Shown here: piece by piece, positions 43,583 through 55,555 of the stretch
Layout: the number at the start of each line of letters is the position of its first letter
Numbering within the stretch: position 1 is the stretch's first letter
From: Cololabis saira
Taxonomy: Eukaryota; Chordata; Actinopteri; Beloniformes; Belonidae
Assembly (NCBI RefSeq): GCF_033807715.1
Contig: NC_084599.1
Span: forward strand, 26,034,125 to 26,098,124
Reading direction: 5' to 3'
DNA: 64,000 nt
The notes under the pieces: generated by a model
Seen by the model: only the letters and a program-made list of their open reading frames with translations
What the model was told of the DNA's origin: nothing
Databases searched by the model: none
Program-made: the position numbers and the translations under genes

Positions 43583-46500
43583 GTATATGTATATGCTGTA
43601 GATACATAAATGCAGACAACTGGAAAAAACTATTTTCATTATTTAACAGTGCATTATTTTGAACCCTGTTGATCACTGCAATCCAGGAAAAAGAAACAAA
43701 ATGTAGCAAACAGTAGTTTATATTTAATTTACACATCACAGTATCTTAGATTTTGCATAAAGCAGCATGACAACATGTCTTGATACAGTAAGCTGTCTCC
43801 AGCTGGTACTGCAAGTAGAGGAAAACACATATTGAGGCATCACTTGACCCCTTTCTGGTGCTGCAGCGAGATTTTGATTTTCACAGCCAGACCTTGAAAG
43901 CCTACAGCATGTCAATGAAATGAAGTAAAAATAAAAAAATAAACAAATGGAAGGAACATGCTGCTCTCCTACCTCATGGTCTGCTCAGTGTCAGATGCAG
44001 CCTGACTGTGTGATATTTCAACTGCATAATAGCTTTTGTAGATGGCAGCTAAGATATTGTTTTTGTACAGAAATTGGAGTTTCCAAATCAGGTCATGCAA
44101 AATTTAAATTAACGACTTGTAACTTATTCAATTAAAACTATCTTTATCATCGTAACGCATAGAAGAAAAAAACGTCTCTTGGTGACCGCTTCATACGTCA
44201 TACGCAGCTTCTCCCTCTGTCTGTCACCGTTTGGTCAAAGTCACAGTTTTCTCGCGTCCACATGCAGGAACTTAAAATAATATACAAACACTAATAACTT
44301 TATCTGGGAGTCATCTGCTTTGATCTGAGGGTCAGAGGTCTTACTAGGGTTGTAGACACAAAAACAACTCTTTAAAAACAGTTAATTTCTGAGAGTTTTT
44401 ATGCCTTTCTCTTTGAAATCTAATAATCCTGACCTGAAACGGACCCCTTCTTTAGTTTTTTACTAAATAGCCTAAATTACAAAGTCAGAACAAAGTACTG
44501 CGTTAGCAACTCAAACCACTACTGGAGACATTGCGGCATCCCATGATTGCCTGGAATGATTGCATAGCTACTTTCCTGCAATTTCTATTAATTCATTATG
44601 CATACATGCCATTGGCAGGCCGGTCTGCGCAATGAGGCTTTTTTTTCTTTCTGTCATTTGTTTAATGGAAGCAATCTGATGGAGTTACCAGTCAGTATAA
44701 TCAAGAAGAAATTCAATCACTCAAACTCTGTCAACAAAACGGTCTAGTTGGGCTCTTTGGAAGACTCAAACTGTAACATAAAATTGATGATATGATTTTC
44801 AAAAGAACCATTTTTTCCTTTATTCAAATCTTTACAGACTTTTAGAGCCATATGATGACCCAAAGTATTTGCAGTATTTTTCATAATCATGCAAACTCTT
44901 ATTTTCATTTTACCAATAAAAGAAAGTAATAAAAAAAAATTAAAAAAAAAAGCATACGCCCACACAGAGCAATAAATCAGGCCATTGATTTCATTTTCCC
45001 ACACTCTTACAGTGTTTCCTCTGCTTCCTGCGACTAAACGGGCTTGTGTTTCATGCAGAGGTACCATATCTACTGACACGGTCCCCTTGCTCATCTATCC
45101 ACAGGCATGCTCTTGTTATGTCTGATAGTGAGGTTGCACAAATATGGATGCTCTCCATCCTGTCACAGATAAGCTTTTTAGTTGGAGCTTCACAACACTG
45201 TGTGTTATCTCTACTGCCATAACTCCACTGTCCACTGTTTTCTTTTTAGAGAGAAGGTTAGATACCGCGTGTTGAGGTAATCACAATACAACCGGTCCAG
45301 TGATTGATACTTCCAGCAAAGCCTTCTGGGATGCCATGTTTTCACAGAAGGAAAAGGGTGAACAGTTTTGCTTCCCCAAATGAAAAACAAATGGGTCTGT
45401 ATGGAAAATTGTAGAGAGATGGAAAGGGATCACTACTTTTGTGGTTCCATGTCAACCACAAGGTCACATTCCAGAAATCAGGATCCCCCACAGAGGAACG
45501 AACATTTTGTTTCAACTGCAGCACATTTTAGTGCTGTCACTGTTGCCATAATCATGAAGAGTGGCCTGTAAAAAATGTTTCGGTTGCTCCCACTGGCAAA
45601 CACTGCCTGAGCTACTCACGGTGCCATAAAATGATTCTCCTTTTTAAAATTCAAAGAAAGTGACAAAAAAAAAAGCCAGGACGTTTGTAGCATATTATAT
45701 GACAAGCCAGGAACACACGATGTCCAATAAAACCAGGAAGCGTGTAATTTTGTGTTGAAATTCAACCACAATAGCATGCCATCGTGTGGCATTTTTCATC
45801 GTACCCCAGAGACACTAAACCAATTACCTCATTAAGTAATGTGTCTGCCTAAGTGAACTGGTCTGCTGAGCTGGAGACGGGCGGAAAAAAGGAAGAGAGG
45901 GAAAAGGGAGAAGGAGACATTCAGAAATGTAGAAGGCGCAAAGCATGAGACTGTGTGTTGTATAATGAGTAAGCTATGGGCCCTTTTTTAAACTATCCAA
46001 AAACAATGTTCAATAGCTACCAGATGGCTGAGGGGAAATACAGTAAGGGGTTTTGATTACCTCTAAGCATTTTCTCTTTGTTTCATTTAAGCTGTGATGT
46101 TCTTAATACCATGAGGGCTGTGTGTCACAGCACATCATAAAGAAGGTGTATGAGAGCCATAAAGAGTGCCATCATGCACTTCTACAAGCAAATTATTGAT
46201 TGAATGCCTGTAGTCTTTTAAAAAATAGACTACAATGTGCTAAATGCAGCTAAATGTATTAATATTTTGTATCATTTTGGTTCTCAAGTAAGCCGCTGAG
46301 AAGGTAAGGCAAATCTCACCTTCCATCAAATCTTTTCTTCCTTCTAAAAATGCAGAGTTAATGGACGTGAGAGCATTGTCATCACCTTGCTTCATGATTC
46401 CACTGAAGCATTGACCGTATTGCGAGGTAATTTCCACTTCCTCTTGGCGTATGAGAGTGTCCCCAGGCAACTTGGGTCAGGGCTCGTGCGAGCCAATGAC

Positions 46501-48994
46501 AAGACTCAGAGGGATGAGGTCATAAGTCAGAAAAATGCTGGGGGGATCTCTTGGGTGTCCCATATATGTCAACAGGGTTCCTGTAAACCCAACACTTTGC
46601 TGATAGATGTCCTCTCCAACAGAGAAAATGTTTTAAAGGAAGTGCTGAGTCGTTGATGGAGAGCCTGCCACATAACTGACATATCATCTCAACAAAACTG
46701 TCTGCAGCTGAGCGTCATAAGCAAACAAAGCTATATCTTTTTTACTCAATCTCCAAGCTTGCTTAAAAAACCAACAAAGAAAACCCCAACAATTTCCTCA
46801 AATGAAGGTCCTACACAATAGCTGTGAATTCTATACACTGCTACAAGTGATTTGATCATGCGGACCCTCTAAACTGTGTTTAATTATCCGGTGTGCTCGC
46901 CTCGTCGTCTCGTCACACTAACTGCTGTGTGGCGCTCCAATTGCTCCTGGCTGCCACGCTGGCGGTGTCGAGGAGTCTGCCTTCAACCTTGTGTTGCAAA
47001 CAAAAGTCAAATACGCCAATTAATCTGGCGCGAGAATGGAATGGAGATGGAGATTGTTTTGCTCGAGTCAAAATAAACATAGTCCTTTCCTTTTTGCATT
47101 GCACCAATTACGGTTAATGAGCACAGGTCCTTGCATTTTTGACAATTTTAGCCGGATAAATGTGCACATTTAGTAGATGGAGATCGTGTCATGCATTTCG
47201 TGCTGGCAAGATATGTACAAAGCATGTTTATACTCAGAGCCTTGAGCTCTTGTCTGGCATTATCAACTGCAGACAAAGTGAATGGGTGAAGACAGACTTT
47301 AAGAATGAGTTGTTACAGATGGAGAGGATTGTATCTTCAAAGGGACAGAAACACAGTTTGGTTTGAAGCACTTTTACAAGATTAACGTGTTTTAAATCAC
47401 CTTCTAAGCAAGATACGGCATAAGAATCTAGTGCTATAAAAAACAGATATAAAAAATTATACAAAAAAGATGGATAGAGGAGATAGGAAACATGCTTGAG
47501 ATAAACATTCCTCATGCTGTTCAGGTGGTGATGTGGTCCTGAGCATTTCATTGGCTGGTTTTCTACTCTGCTGCACAGCGTCTCAATGAAACCTGGGACC
47601 ATTTTGTTTCAGTCTTAAGAGGCCAGTAAGGGATACCCAGCTGGAGGTTTATCGGCCAGAGCATTTTGTCGACCTTTCTTGTAAAACTCTTTAACCCATA
47701 CAGTGTGCAGATGATACTGAAGCAACATTTCTCGACGGGCTTTTGTGTAAAGCATTTGTGGTAACCATGGTAAACCTGACATGGTTTGAAATGGATCAAT
47801 GCCTCCTGTGACCAAAAATGTAGGTTCCTACTACAGTAATAGACATTTTTAATATGCACTATTCAGCATGTGGGTACTCCGTGGATGCAAATTACTACAA
47901 AAACAGAACTGAGCTTTGACATTCATAAAATATTTACATTATAGTAGTGCCTTTTAGAGGGCTTGCTCTTGCTACGGCCCATTACTCATGAATTATAGAC
48001 ATTTGTCAGTGAGCAGAAACTTGATATTAATGTCACACCACTTTGTTTTAAATGTTAAAAAAAAATGTGTGACTAGGCTAATCAATGCAGTATAAAGTGT
48101 GTTGTTTATCTGTAATACTTTGGTCTGTAGTTCTTTAAAAAGAAATAAATGTACTGTAACTGAAAACAATCTCCTGTCTTAACTCAGTTCATAACTATTT
48201 CAGAGGACTCTGTGTTATAATTAAATTATTCTGATTCTCTCACATCTCTAACTTCTGTGGATTGGCTTGAAATATTTAAAAGATCCCAGATAAAGAAATC
48301 TGTGAAATTAAACTCCTATTCATGACCTCTGCTCTCTCTGAATCTCCTGACTTTTGTAAGAAAAAAAAAAAAAGGTGCCGCAAGTTTCCTCAGCTGTTCC
48401 TGGGTTTCTGGCCATCCGATAAGCTGATCTGGCAGGCTCATTCCTGCCTCCCCTTCTCCCTGACCTCTCTGCTTTCATTGTAATTGCCTCCAAGTTTGAC
48501 GGGGAAGTGTCTCTGAAGCAGCTGACGTGTCACTGCAGCTCGTGATAACAGCTAGAATGCCTCTTCCTCTGTGACCACCACAGGACCCTTTCAATGAATA
48601 TGTTAACGTTGGTGGCAAAGGAAGTACTTCAGCCATCTGCTCAGGAAACAAAGTCTCTGTTACCCAGTTTGGAAAAATGTTCTGGTTTTCATTTCCACTT
48701 GGGGGATAACTTCAAGCTTTCCATCATGCACCTTTTACTGCCACTTGCAGTGCATGGATACAGTATGCGGCCCGTCGCATGCAGATTTTTGTCAAATTCA
48801 GATGCCAAAATCGTTATTGCTCTTGTTGTGATCCAAACATTGCAAAAGTGCGCTTCCCAACTTATCAAAGCATGTTTTCGTTTTCCACCTATGGACAATT
48901 TTCCTAACTAAAAGATCCTTTTCAAGCCCCGTCTGCCGAATGTGAAACATACAGTAACGTGAGATTAGTTATATTTAAGTGACAAGATTTTTCG
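43583..48994. other. Unannotated stretch
   Basis: I see no recognisable gene or bounded mobile element. A purine-rich run lies at 45880-45935. Chance open frames reach about 122 codons (47234-47602, minus) and have no features I recognise. Confidence 0.45.
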
Positions 48995-49202
48995 GTAATT
49001 AGTAGGGATGGGCGGTATGGACTAAAAAATGTATCACGATAATTTCTGGCATTCATCCCGATAACGATAAAAATGACGATAAAAAAAATACCAATTCAAC
49101 TCCATCTTTGTAACTATAAATCTATCACCACATTCAGTCTCTGGAGCCAAAACACTGCTCTAAAAGAATATTAAATGCTACTAAACTACATCAATGGGAA
49201 TG

Positions 49203-49498
<296 letters not shown>

Positions 49499-49555
49499 AG
49501 GCTCGTATCTTTCTTTCTTTCAGGCTCGTATCTTTCTTTCTTTCAGGCTTGTATC

Positions 49556-49618
49556 TTCCTTCCTTCCTTCCTTCCTTCCTTCCTTCCTTCCTTCCTTCCT
49601 TCCTTCCTTCCTTCCTTC
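49556..49618. repeat. (CCTT)n microsatellite, about 16 units
   Basis: Pure CCTT run in the same MITE, in the same position relative to the CTTT run as in copy 1. Confidence 0.97.
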
Positions 49619-49784
49619 ACGTATGTTGTGTGTGGATTTAACGCAGAACCATAAATCAGGATTTACACAAAAACATCAACGGGAATTTATCGTTTTTTTT
49701 TGCAAGATGACAAATTCTTACCGTGGGGAATTTTTTTGACGGTTTATCGTGAACGGTAAAATATCGCCCATTCCTAGTAATTAG

Positions 49785-52700
49785 CAAAGAAAAGGAACCT
49801 AATTTGATCAGATAAGGTCTGAGGCAACTCAATCGCTGGCAGAATAGCAATGAGGCAACAAACACCCACGCAGATGCAGACACATCCTTGTTGGAGGATG
49901 TAAGTGTTAATCAACTGAATACAGAGGTTTAAGTCACATCTGGAGGGGCAGTAGTAGTTTAATAAGTATAAAAATACAACAAGAAAGAAGCTGAAATAGT
50001 GAATAGAGATAGACAGTTTGAGTGATGCACGGGCGCTGAGTCATGAAATGCATGTGCAGGAAGGAGTTTCCCCTGTCTGGCTCCTGGACTGCCCTTCAGC
50101 CACGGTGGTGACAGACAGGAGGCTGGATGATAGATGAAGATGTAGGACTGCAGATAGACCATCAGATTAGTGGTTTGTTATACCAAATGTTCAGGTGTAA
50201 TCAATCCCGTTCATTTCCTCTCTGTCCCCCTCTTAATGGTAACATCCACCATCCCTGAGTGTCCCAATGAAACTAGGTACGCTCTCTGAATTAAACCTCT
50301 GTGCTGTCATCTATTTTTCCCTAATTGTCTTTCCTCAGTGCAGTAACAGAAGACAGCCTGTCAGTTTATCTGCTTTGTTACACATCTTTAAGTGATTATT
50401 TCTTTTTTTTTGTCTCTAAGATGAAAAACTTTTTACTTCAGAACTTTTCATAACACCAGGGTGCTTGCCAGTTCTGCTATTTTCCTTTGCAAAGATGCGC
50501 TAATTGCTGATGGTACAGTTTCTAATGATTACGTAGAAATGTGTGAGGCACATGTTGCCTGAATTTTAGAGCCAGACAAGTTTGGAAAATGGCCTGCACC
50601 ACCTACGTAAACCCATCATTGCAATTGCTCTGACTGAAATAAACAAGCATAAGAAAATGAATTACAAACCTCAAAAGAAGGCTAAGTATCTGGTCTTAAA
50701 AACTCTGTTATAAAAAAAGTAAAATCTCGAGGGTCTGAAAATCTTGACAAATGTCAATCTAGCTTTTAATTTTATGTCTTATGTGCATGATGTGTATTCC
50801 AATACAGCCATAAATACAGAAGGTAGTGTAATTGAAAGTGATGCAGTATATCAACTAAACATTCAGAGACTGATGTTCTCATTAGAAAATTCACTCTGTC
50901 AGCCATTGAAATCCTCAAAGACGCTTGACTCATGTTATCCCATGAGCTGAGCTGCCTCTGCTTTCACAAAAAACATGAGAAATCCACACAACATCATGCC
51001 AGTGAGCCTAACCAATTAGTGTCTGTTTTCCAGACTCCAGGCGATGTCTTCGACTTTGTTGTCAAGAGTTGTAGTTGCAGAGTTTGACAGACTTACATCT
51101 GGCAGCCAAGACAGGTAAAAGAAGAATACATCTTTCTTCCTCCACCAGCACTGACATGAAGAAATGGCTTACCCGAGCCAACCACCAGCTCAAACCACAT
51201 CATGCTAAGAGCAACCAAAGTTCCCTGTCAATGTTGGGTCCTTGAAGAAAACAATGTCTCAATGTGAAAGAAATATGTTAATGTTAAGATAATACGTTTA
51301 TTTGCCAAAGGAGAATAGAGAACTACAGTATCTTGTCAGTGAGTGATCCCAGTCAGGTGGCAGGTGGTGGGTGTAGGAGAGACATGGTGGACAGAGTGGG
51401 AGCATCTCCACATAGCTGAGATACGAGGCAATGTTTCCTGGCATGACTTCTGGGGGATCTGTACAAACTGATCCACATATTTTGCTTGAATAATTCCAGT
51501 AACTTTTCGGGAAGATTAGCCAAAGTACCAGTCCTAATTAACATCACATTAAACCGAAGCTCAGTCATGGGGGTTTGGGAGTGCCATCCTGAGGCGATGA
51601 CAGTGTAGAACATCTTGCAGCGTTTTGCGGTCTGGGAAAGACTCAGACAATTCTGTCCGTGACCCAAACCGAATGATTGGTTTCTCCTCTCTTCAAGAAA
51701 ATTTCCAGTGAAAAAACAAATGCACAGAAAAGACAGCGCTGCATTGCAACAAGCAAGGAGCGAACTATGATGTATGCTTAATTCACTGCTCCTGCAGATG
51801 TGATGATGATTGGAACCAGTTAAGACTGGAATAATTAGAGGAACGCTCTATCAGATACTTTTAAATCCCTCGCTCTGGTAGAGACGGCAGCAATAAATTG
51901 TTTAATCGCCACATGAAATTGTTCCTTTTATTAAACAAATAAAAAAGTTTAATTTCAGTGAAGTGGACAAAGTATCACTTTACACTTTAATTTTAAGTCT
52001 AATGTAATCCTGTGCATACTAACTATGTGTTTGTGTTTGCTACACACCCTTCAGGGATGCCACCGCACCTCCCTCTCCTTGACTCGTGCAGCAACGGACT
52101 CTGTTATAATTACTAAACTTCCCTGAATTGTTTACATATTAAAATATAGGCTGAAGTATTACTTTGGTGGATGAAAGAAATGGAATGAGTGTTAGTAATA
52201 ATTAAAAGTGCCCTGGAAAAGGGGAGAGTAATGAGCTTTATTTTTGTCAATGCATTCTGAATGTAAAATCACATTTACTTTTAGGTTGAGTTACTGATTC
52301 TTAATTTTCTATTTGTCTGTCCCATACCATTATTCTGGGCTTTTTCTGTGCCTGCACTGTTCTGATTGACTTTTTTTCATTTAGCCATTTCTGTTTATGT
52401 TTTAGAACAACCTGAAACTGCAGCATATTTTTTTTTGTCTTTTATTACTAATAATAACCTTTTGTTCTTAAGCTACATGCCTCCCTACCATAAGTCTGCG
52501 TTTGGATCCTGAGGTACACGCACCTTCAAGAGTTGGATCATTTCTACCTATTTAAACAGAATTTGCATACAGTAATCATCCACAACATTAGCCCTATGGA
52601 TTCCTCGCCCTGTTTATCTATAATAGGGTTAAACGTATTTATTGTTTAAACAAATGCTTGCATACCTGAAAAACCTTTATTACACAATCAATGTACCCAT

Positions 52701-52863
52701 CCTCATTTTCAGCATGGCCTGGAACATAAGAATATTTATGCAGTGGTGCATGAATAGCTGCATAGCCATAAAAACAATATACAAAATGAATCTGACATAA
52801 CTTTATTCAAATTCAAGAACCTGTGATAGAGACCCGGATCTTTGGATTTTGAAAATTGTTTTC
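49785..52863. other. Unannotated stretch
   Basis: I see no recognisable gene, RNA or mobile element with defined ends. Confidence 0.45.
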
Positions 52864-52867
52864 TTAA

Positions 52868-52979
52868 AAGGAGCATGAGGCTCCTTTTAAGAAATGAGAC
52901 TCTCTAGCGCCACCCTTCACCACGATGGCCGTCGGGGGTACTAGAGAGTCTCATTTCTTAAAAGGAGCCTCATGCTCCT
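52868..52979. mobile_element. 112-bp TTAA-flanked foldback MITE
   Basis: Arms AAGGAGCATGAGGCTCCTTT then TAAGAAATGAGACTCTCTAG pair with their inverse, leaving a loop of about 28 bp (CGCCACCCTTCACCACGATG then GCCGTCGG). TTAA stands at 52864-52867 and 52980-52983. The outer arm contains a second small hairpin (AGGAGC...GCTCCT). There is no coding capacity. The TTAA target suggests Kolobok or piggyBac machinery. Confidence 0.87.
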
Positions 52980-52983
52980 TTAA

Positions 52984-53584
52984 GTATTGGCAATCAGAGA
53001 ATTATTAAATGAAATCCAAGTACTGTCAGTTAAAAATGAAAAACACTGATTGTGATTCACTGTTACATTATTATGAGAAATCCCGGATCTCGGCATTGCA
53101 GATTCCTGGAAAATATGTTGCCAGGCTGCATTTTCAGGAAAAGGTAATTACATTTAATGTCTGTAGCTACGTTGTTTTTTTTTTTTGACAAATCAGCATC
53201 TTGGATCATGTGTAGTCAAACCAGCGAGCACTTGTTAGAGGGGGCAGGGGGGGTGGCAGCTGACTCTTAAACATACGTTTTTGCCAGAAAGGCTAGACAT
53301 GAATACAATGGGAAACTGTTCATCCACTCACAATAGTGGACAGACATGCAGAGTATTGGAGACATGGTCAGGAACTCAGAGGAATTTAACTGATTTTGTT
53401 ATTAAATAAATATAACCGTGTACAAAGATAAGTACTGCCCCTTTTTAAACCTGTATTTTTCATCTTTAAAAAGGTAATAAAAATAATCTTAGTGGTTCTC
53501 AATATTTGGAAAATACAACCTCAAACAAACAATAACTTGGAACTCTACCTCTTTACTGCATGCATAGAATTTTAGGGTACGTTG
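52984..53584. other. Unannotated stretch
   Basis: I see nothing recognisable between the foldback MITE and the second Tc1-like element. Confidence 0.45.
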
Positions 53585-54835
53585 CAGCCAGGGGCGGCTG
53601 ATCACCAGCCCTTGATGAAATGATGATCATCATCGGGTGTGCAGACTTATATAAAAAGCAGTTGTTTGGCACTTACCTGCTCTGAAGCATTCAGGTGTGT
53701 GTTAACACGACGCCAAGAGACAAAGACACAAGCAATTGTTGCTGCACATCAATCCTAGAGGAGCTATAAAACCAAATCTAAACAATTTTACACTGAGAGA
53801 GATTTCGCTAGAGGAAGGCAGTCAGGACGATTGTTAAAGTATCCAGGAATAGACATTCCAGCAAATTTTCCCTTAGGTCAAAGAGGATAAAACAGCTCAG
53901 ATCCTGCATGCTTCATTGAGCTTGTTGAATTTAAAAATCTATTAAAATCCAATTAGAAGAAAACAAATCAAGTTAAATTTGTTTGGAAGACGTGTCATCT
54001 GTAGAAAATGAATATGGGTGTATGACTGAGGTTTTCAAAACTGCATCTGAACAAATGACAAGACTTCTGGAACAATGTCGTATGGACATTTGAGACCAAA
54101 GTCGTGTTGTCTGGCCTTAATGCCCAGTACCATGTTTGGCAAACAGCAAACCGCTTTTCAACAGGAACACTATCAAACGTAGCAGTGGAGGCATTGTAAA
54201 TCGGGGTTGTTTTGCAGTCACGGGACCTGGGAACCAATCACTGAGCCCAACATGAACTCCTCGTAAACCAGAGTATTTTACAGGCAAATTTTAGGCCATC
54301 TGTCGGACAGATAAAGCTTGGTCAAAACTGGGTCATGCAACAGGACAGCGATCTGAAGCACATCAAGAAATCTACATCAGTGACGGGAGGGTGAAAAATA
54401 AAAGATCAAGGTATTGGAACGGCCAACAGGAATTCTGGATCTCAACCCAAATGAAACGCTGCGGTAGGATTAGAGAGAGCTGTTTAAAAGCGAATCCCCA
54501 AAACCCTCAATAAACCAAAGCAAAGTTGTAAAGAAAAATGAGGCAAAATTCCTCCACAACGATGTGAGAGACTGATAATTCAAACAAGAGACGGTTTCAA
54601 ATTATTGCATCTAAATGTGTTTCTACAAGTTACTGAATCATTGATGCACTTAATATTTCCCACATGATTTTTCTTCTTATTGACTTTTTGTTAAACAATA
54701 GCATAGTGGAAAAATTATGTTGGTATTTAATTAAAGGTTGTAACTGCCTAGGACTCACTATGATCAGCTGATTCTTATTATTTTACACAAGCAAATATAG
54801 GATAAAAAAGGGTGTACAAACTTTTTCACATGATT
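53585..54835 (+). mobile_element. Second Tc1-like transposon, inactive, plus orientation
   Basis: The 5' part has the family words CATCGGGTGTGCAGACTTAT, GCATTCAGGTGTGTGTTAAC and CAGCAATTGTTGC-like sequence. The 3' end reads GGGTGTACAAACTTTTTCAC. A decayed transposase fills most of it. I cannot fix the terminal repeats or the TA duplication, so both limits are approximate. It is a different Tc1 lineage from 9373-10827 and is more decayed. Confidence 0.82.
53710..54636 (+). pseudogene. Tc1-family DDE transposase, decayed, start and first Asp lost
   Basis: The expected ATG has become ACG at 53710, ahead of PRDKDTS-like sequence. Later pieces are readable: RTIVKVSRN, a gap, LHLNK-like, then the first catalytic block as WTFETK near 54087 where the family has W-T-D-E-T-K, so the first Asp is replaced by Phe. 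HVW, GCFAVTGPG, VMQQDSDLKH (second Asp kept) and LDLNPNETL (Glu kept) follow, ending at TGA 54634-54636. About 150 bp of the region between the DNA-binding and catalytic parts is missing. Several stops and frameshifts complete the loss. Confidence 0.83.
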
Positions 54836-55254
54836 TTAATAACACTCGCCACACTTTCCTCTATAATAATATAATTAGCTGCAGCACTGAGTTCTTTTAT
54901 AACTAATTTAGTTGATTCCTGATTAATCAATTAAATGTGATTAGTCCTTTCATCATAATAAAAAAATACTAATAAGTTTATTCCACTTTTAAGTCATGCA
55001 ACACAGTTTGGAAAAAAGGGCTCAGAAGTTCCGACCAGCCTGCTCGAACTAACCCTTAAATAAGACCATCATGATACAAACAAATGTGATTGCTGCAGGG
55101 ATTAGTCTCATTTACCAGATTGTGCTGAGGAAACGTATTGGTGCAACAACTCGGTACAATACCTAACACAACCCCGTACCCACTCCTCCAGCCTCTTAGC
55201 AGTTTGTTTGAAGCTGCGTTCGCTTCAGCAATCAAATCCACATGTGCGAGCTTA

Positions 55255-55555
55255 AAAAAAAAAAAGTAAGGAGACGATAGAAAGAGATGGAGGAAAAGCC
55301 CAGGATGGAGAACAATGGGGACAGGAGAGAGTGCATGTGAAAGAGACAGAAGGAGACTGGTTTATAAAGTGAATCTGATGTATGAGTGCGTCTGTTTAGA
55401 AGAGTGGGTGGAGTGCAAAAGGGGATAAAGATTTGGGAGCGGACTGAGAAAATGTACGGGGATAAGAGGAAGAAAAATGGGTGTGTACGAAGGAAGGGTT
55501 GCCAGGAATGAGTGTTAAAAAAAGGGAAAGGGAGGGAAATGTTCTTGACGTGCAC
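55255..55555. repeat. Purine-rich (plus strand) low-complexity region
   Basis: About 300 bp dominated by A and G (AGAGATGGAGGAAAAG, GGACAGGAGAGAG, AAAGGGAAAGGGAGGG). The shortage of T lowers stop frequency on the minus strand and gives a spurious 115-codon frame. Confidence 0.8.
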
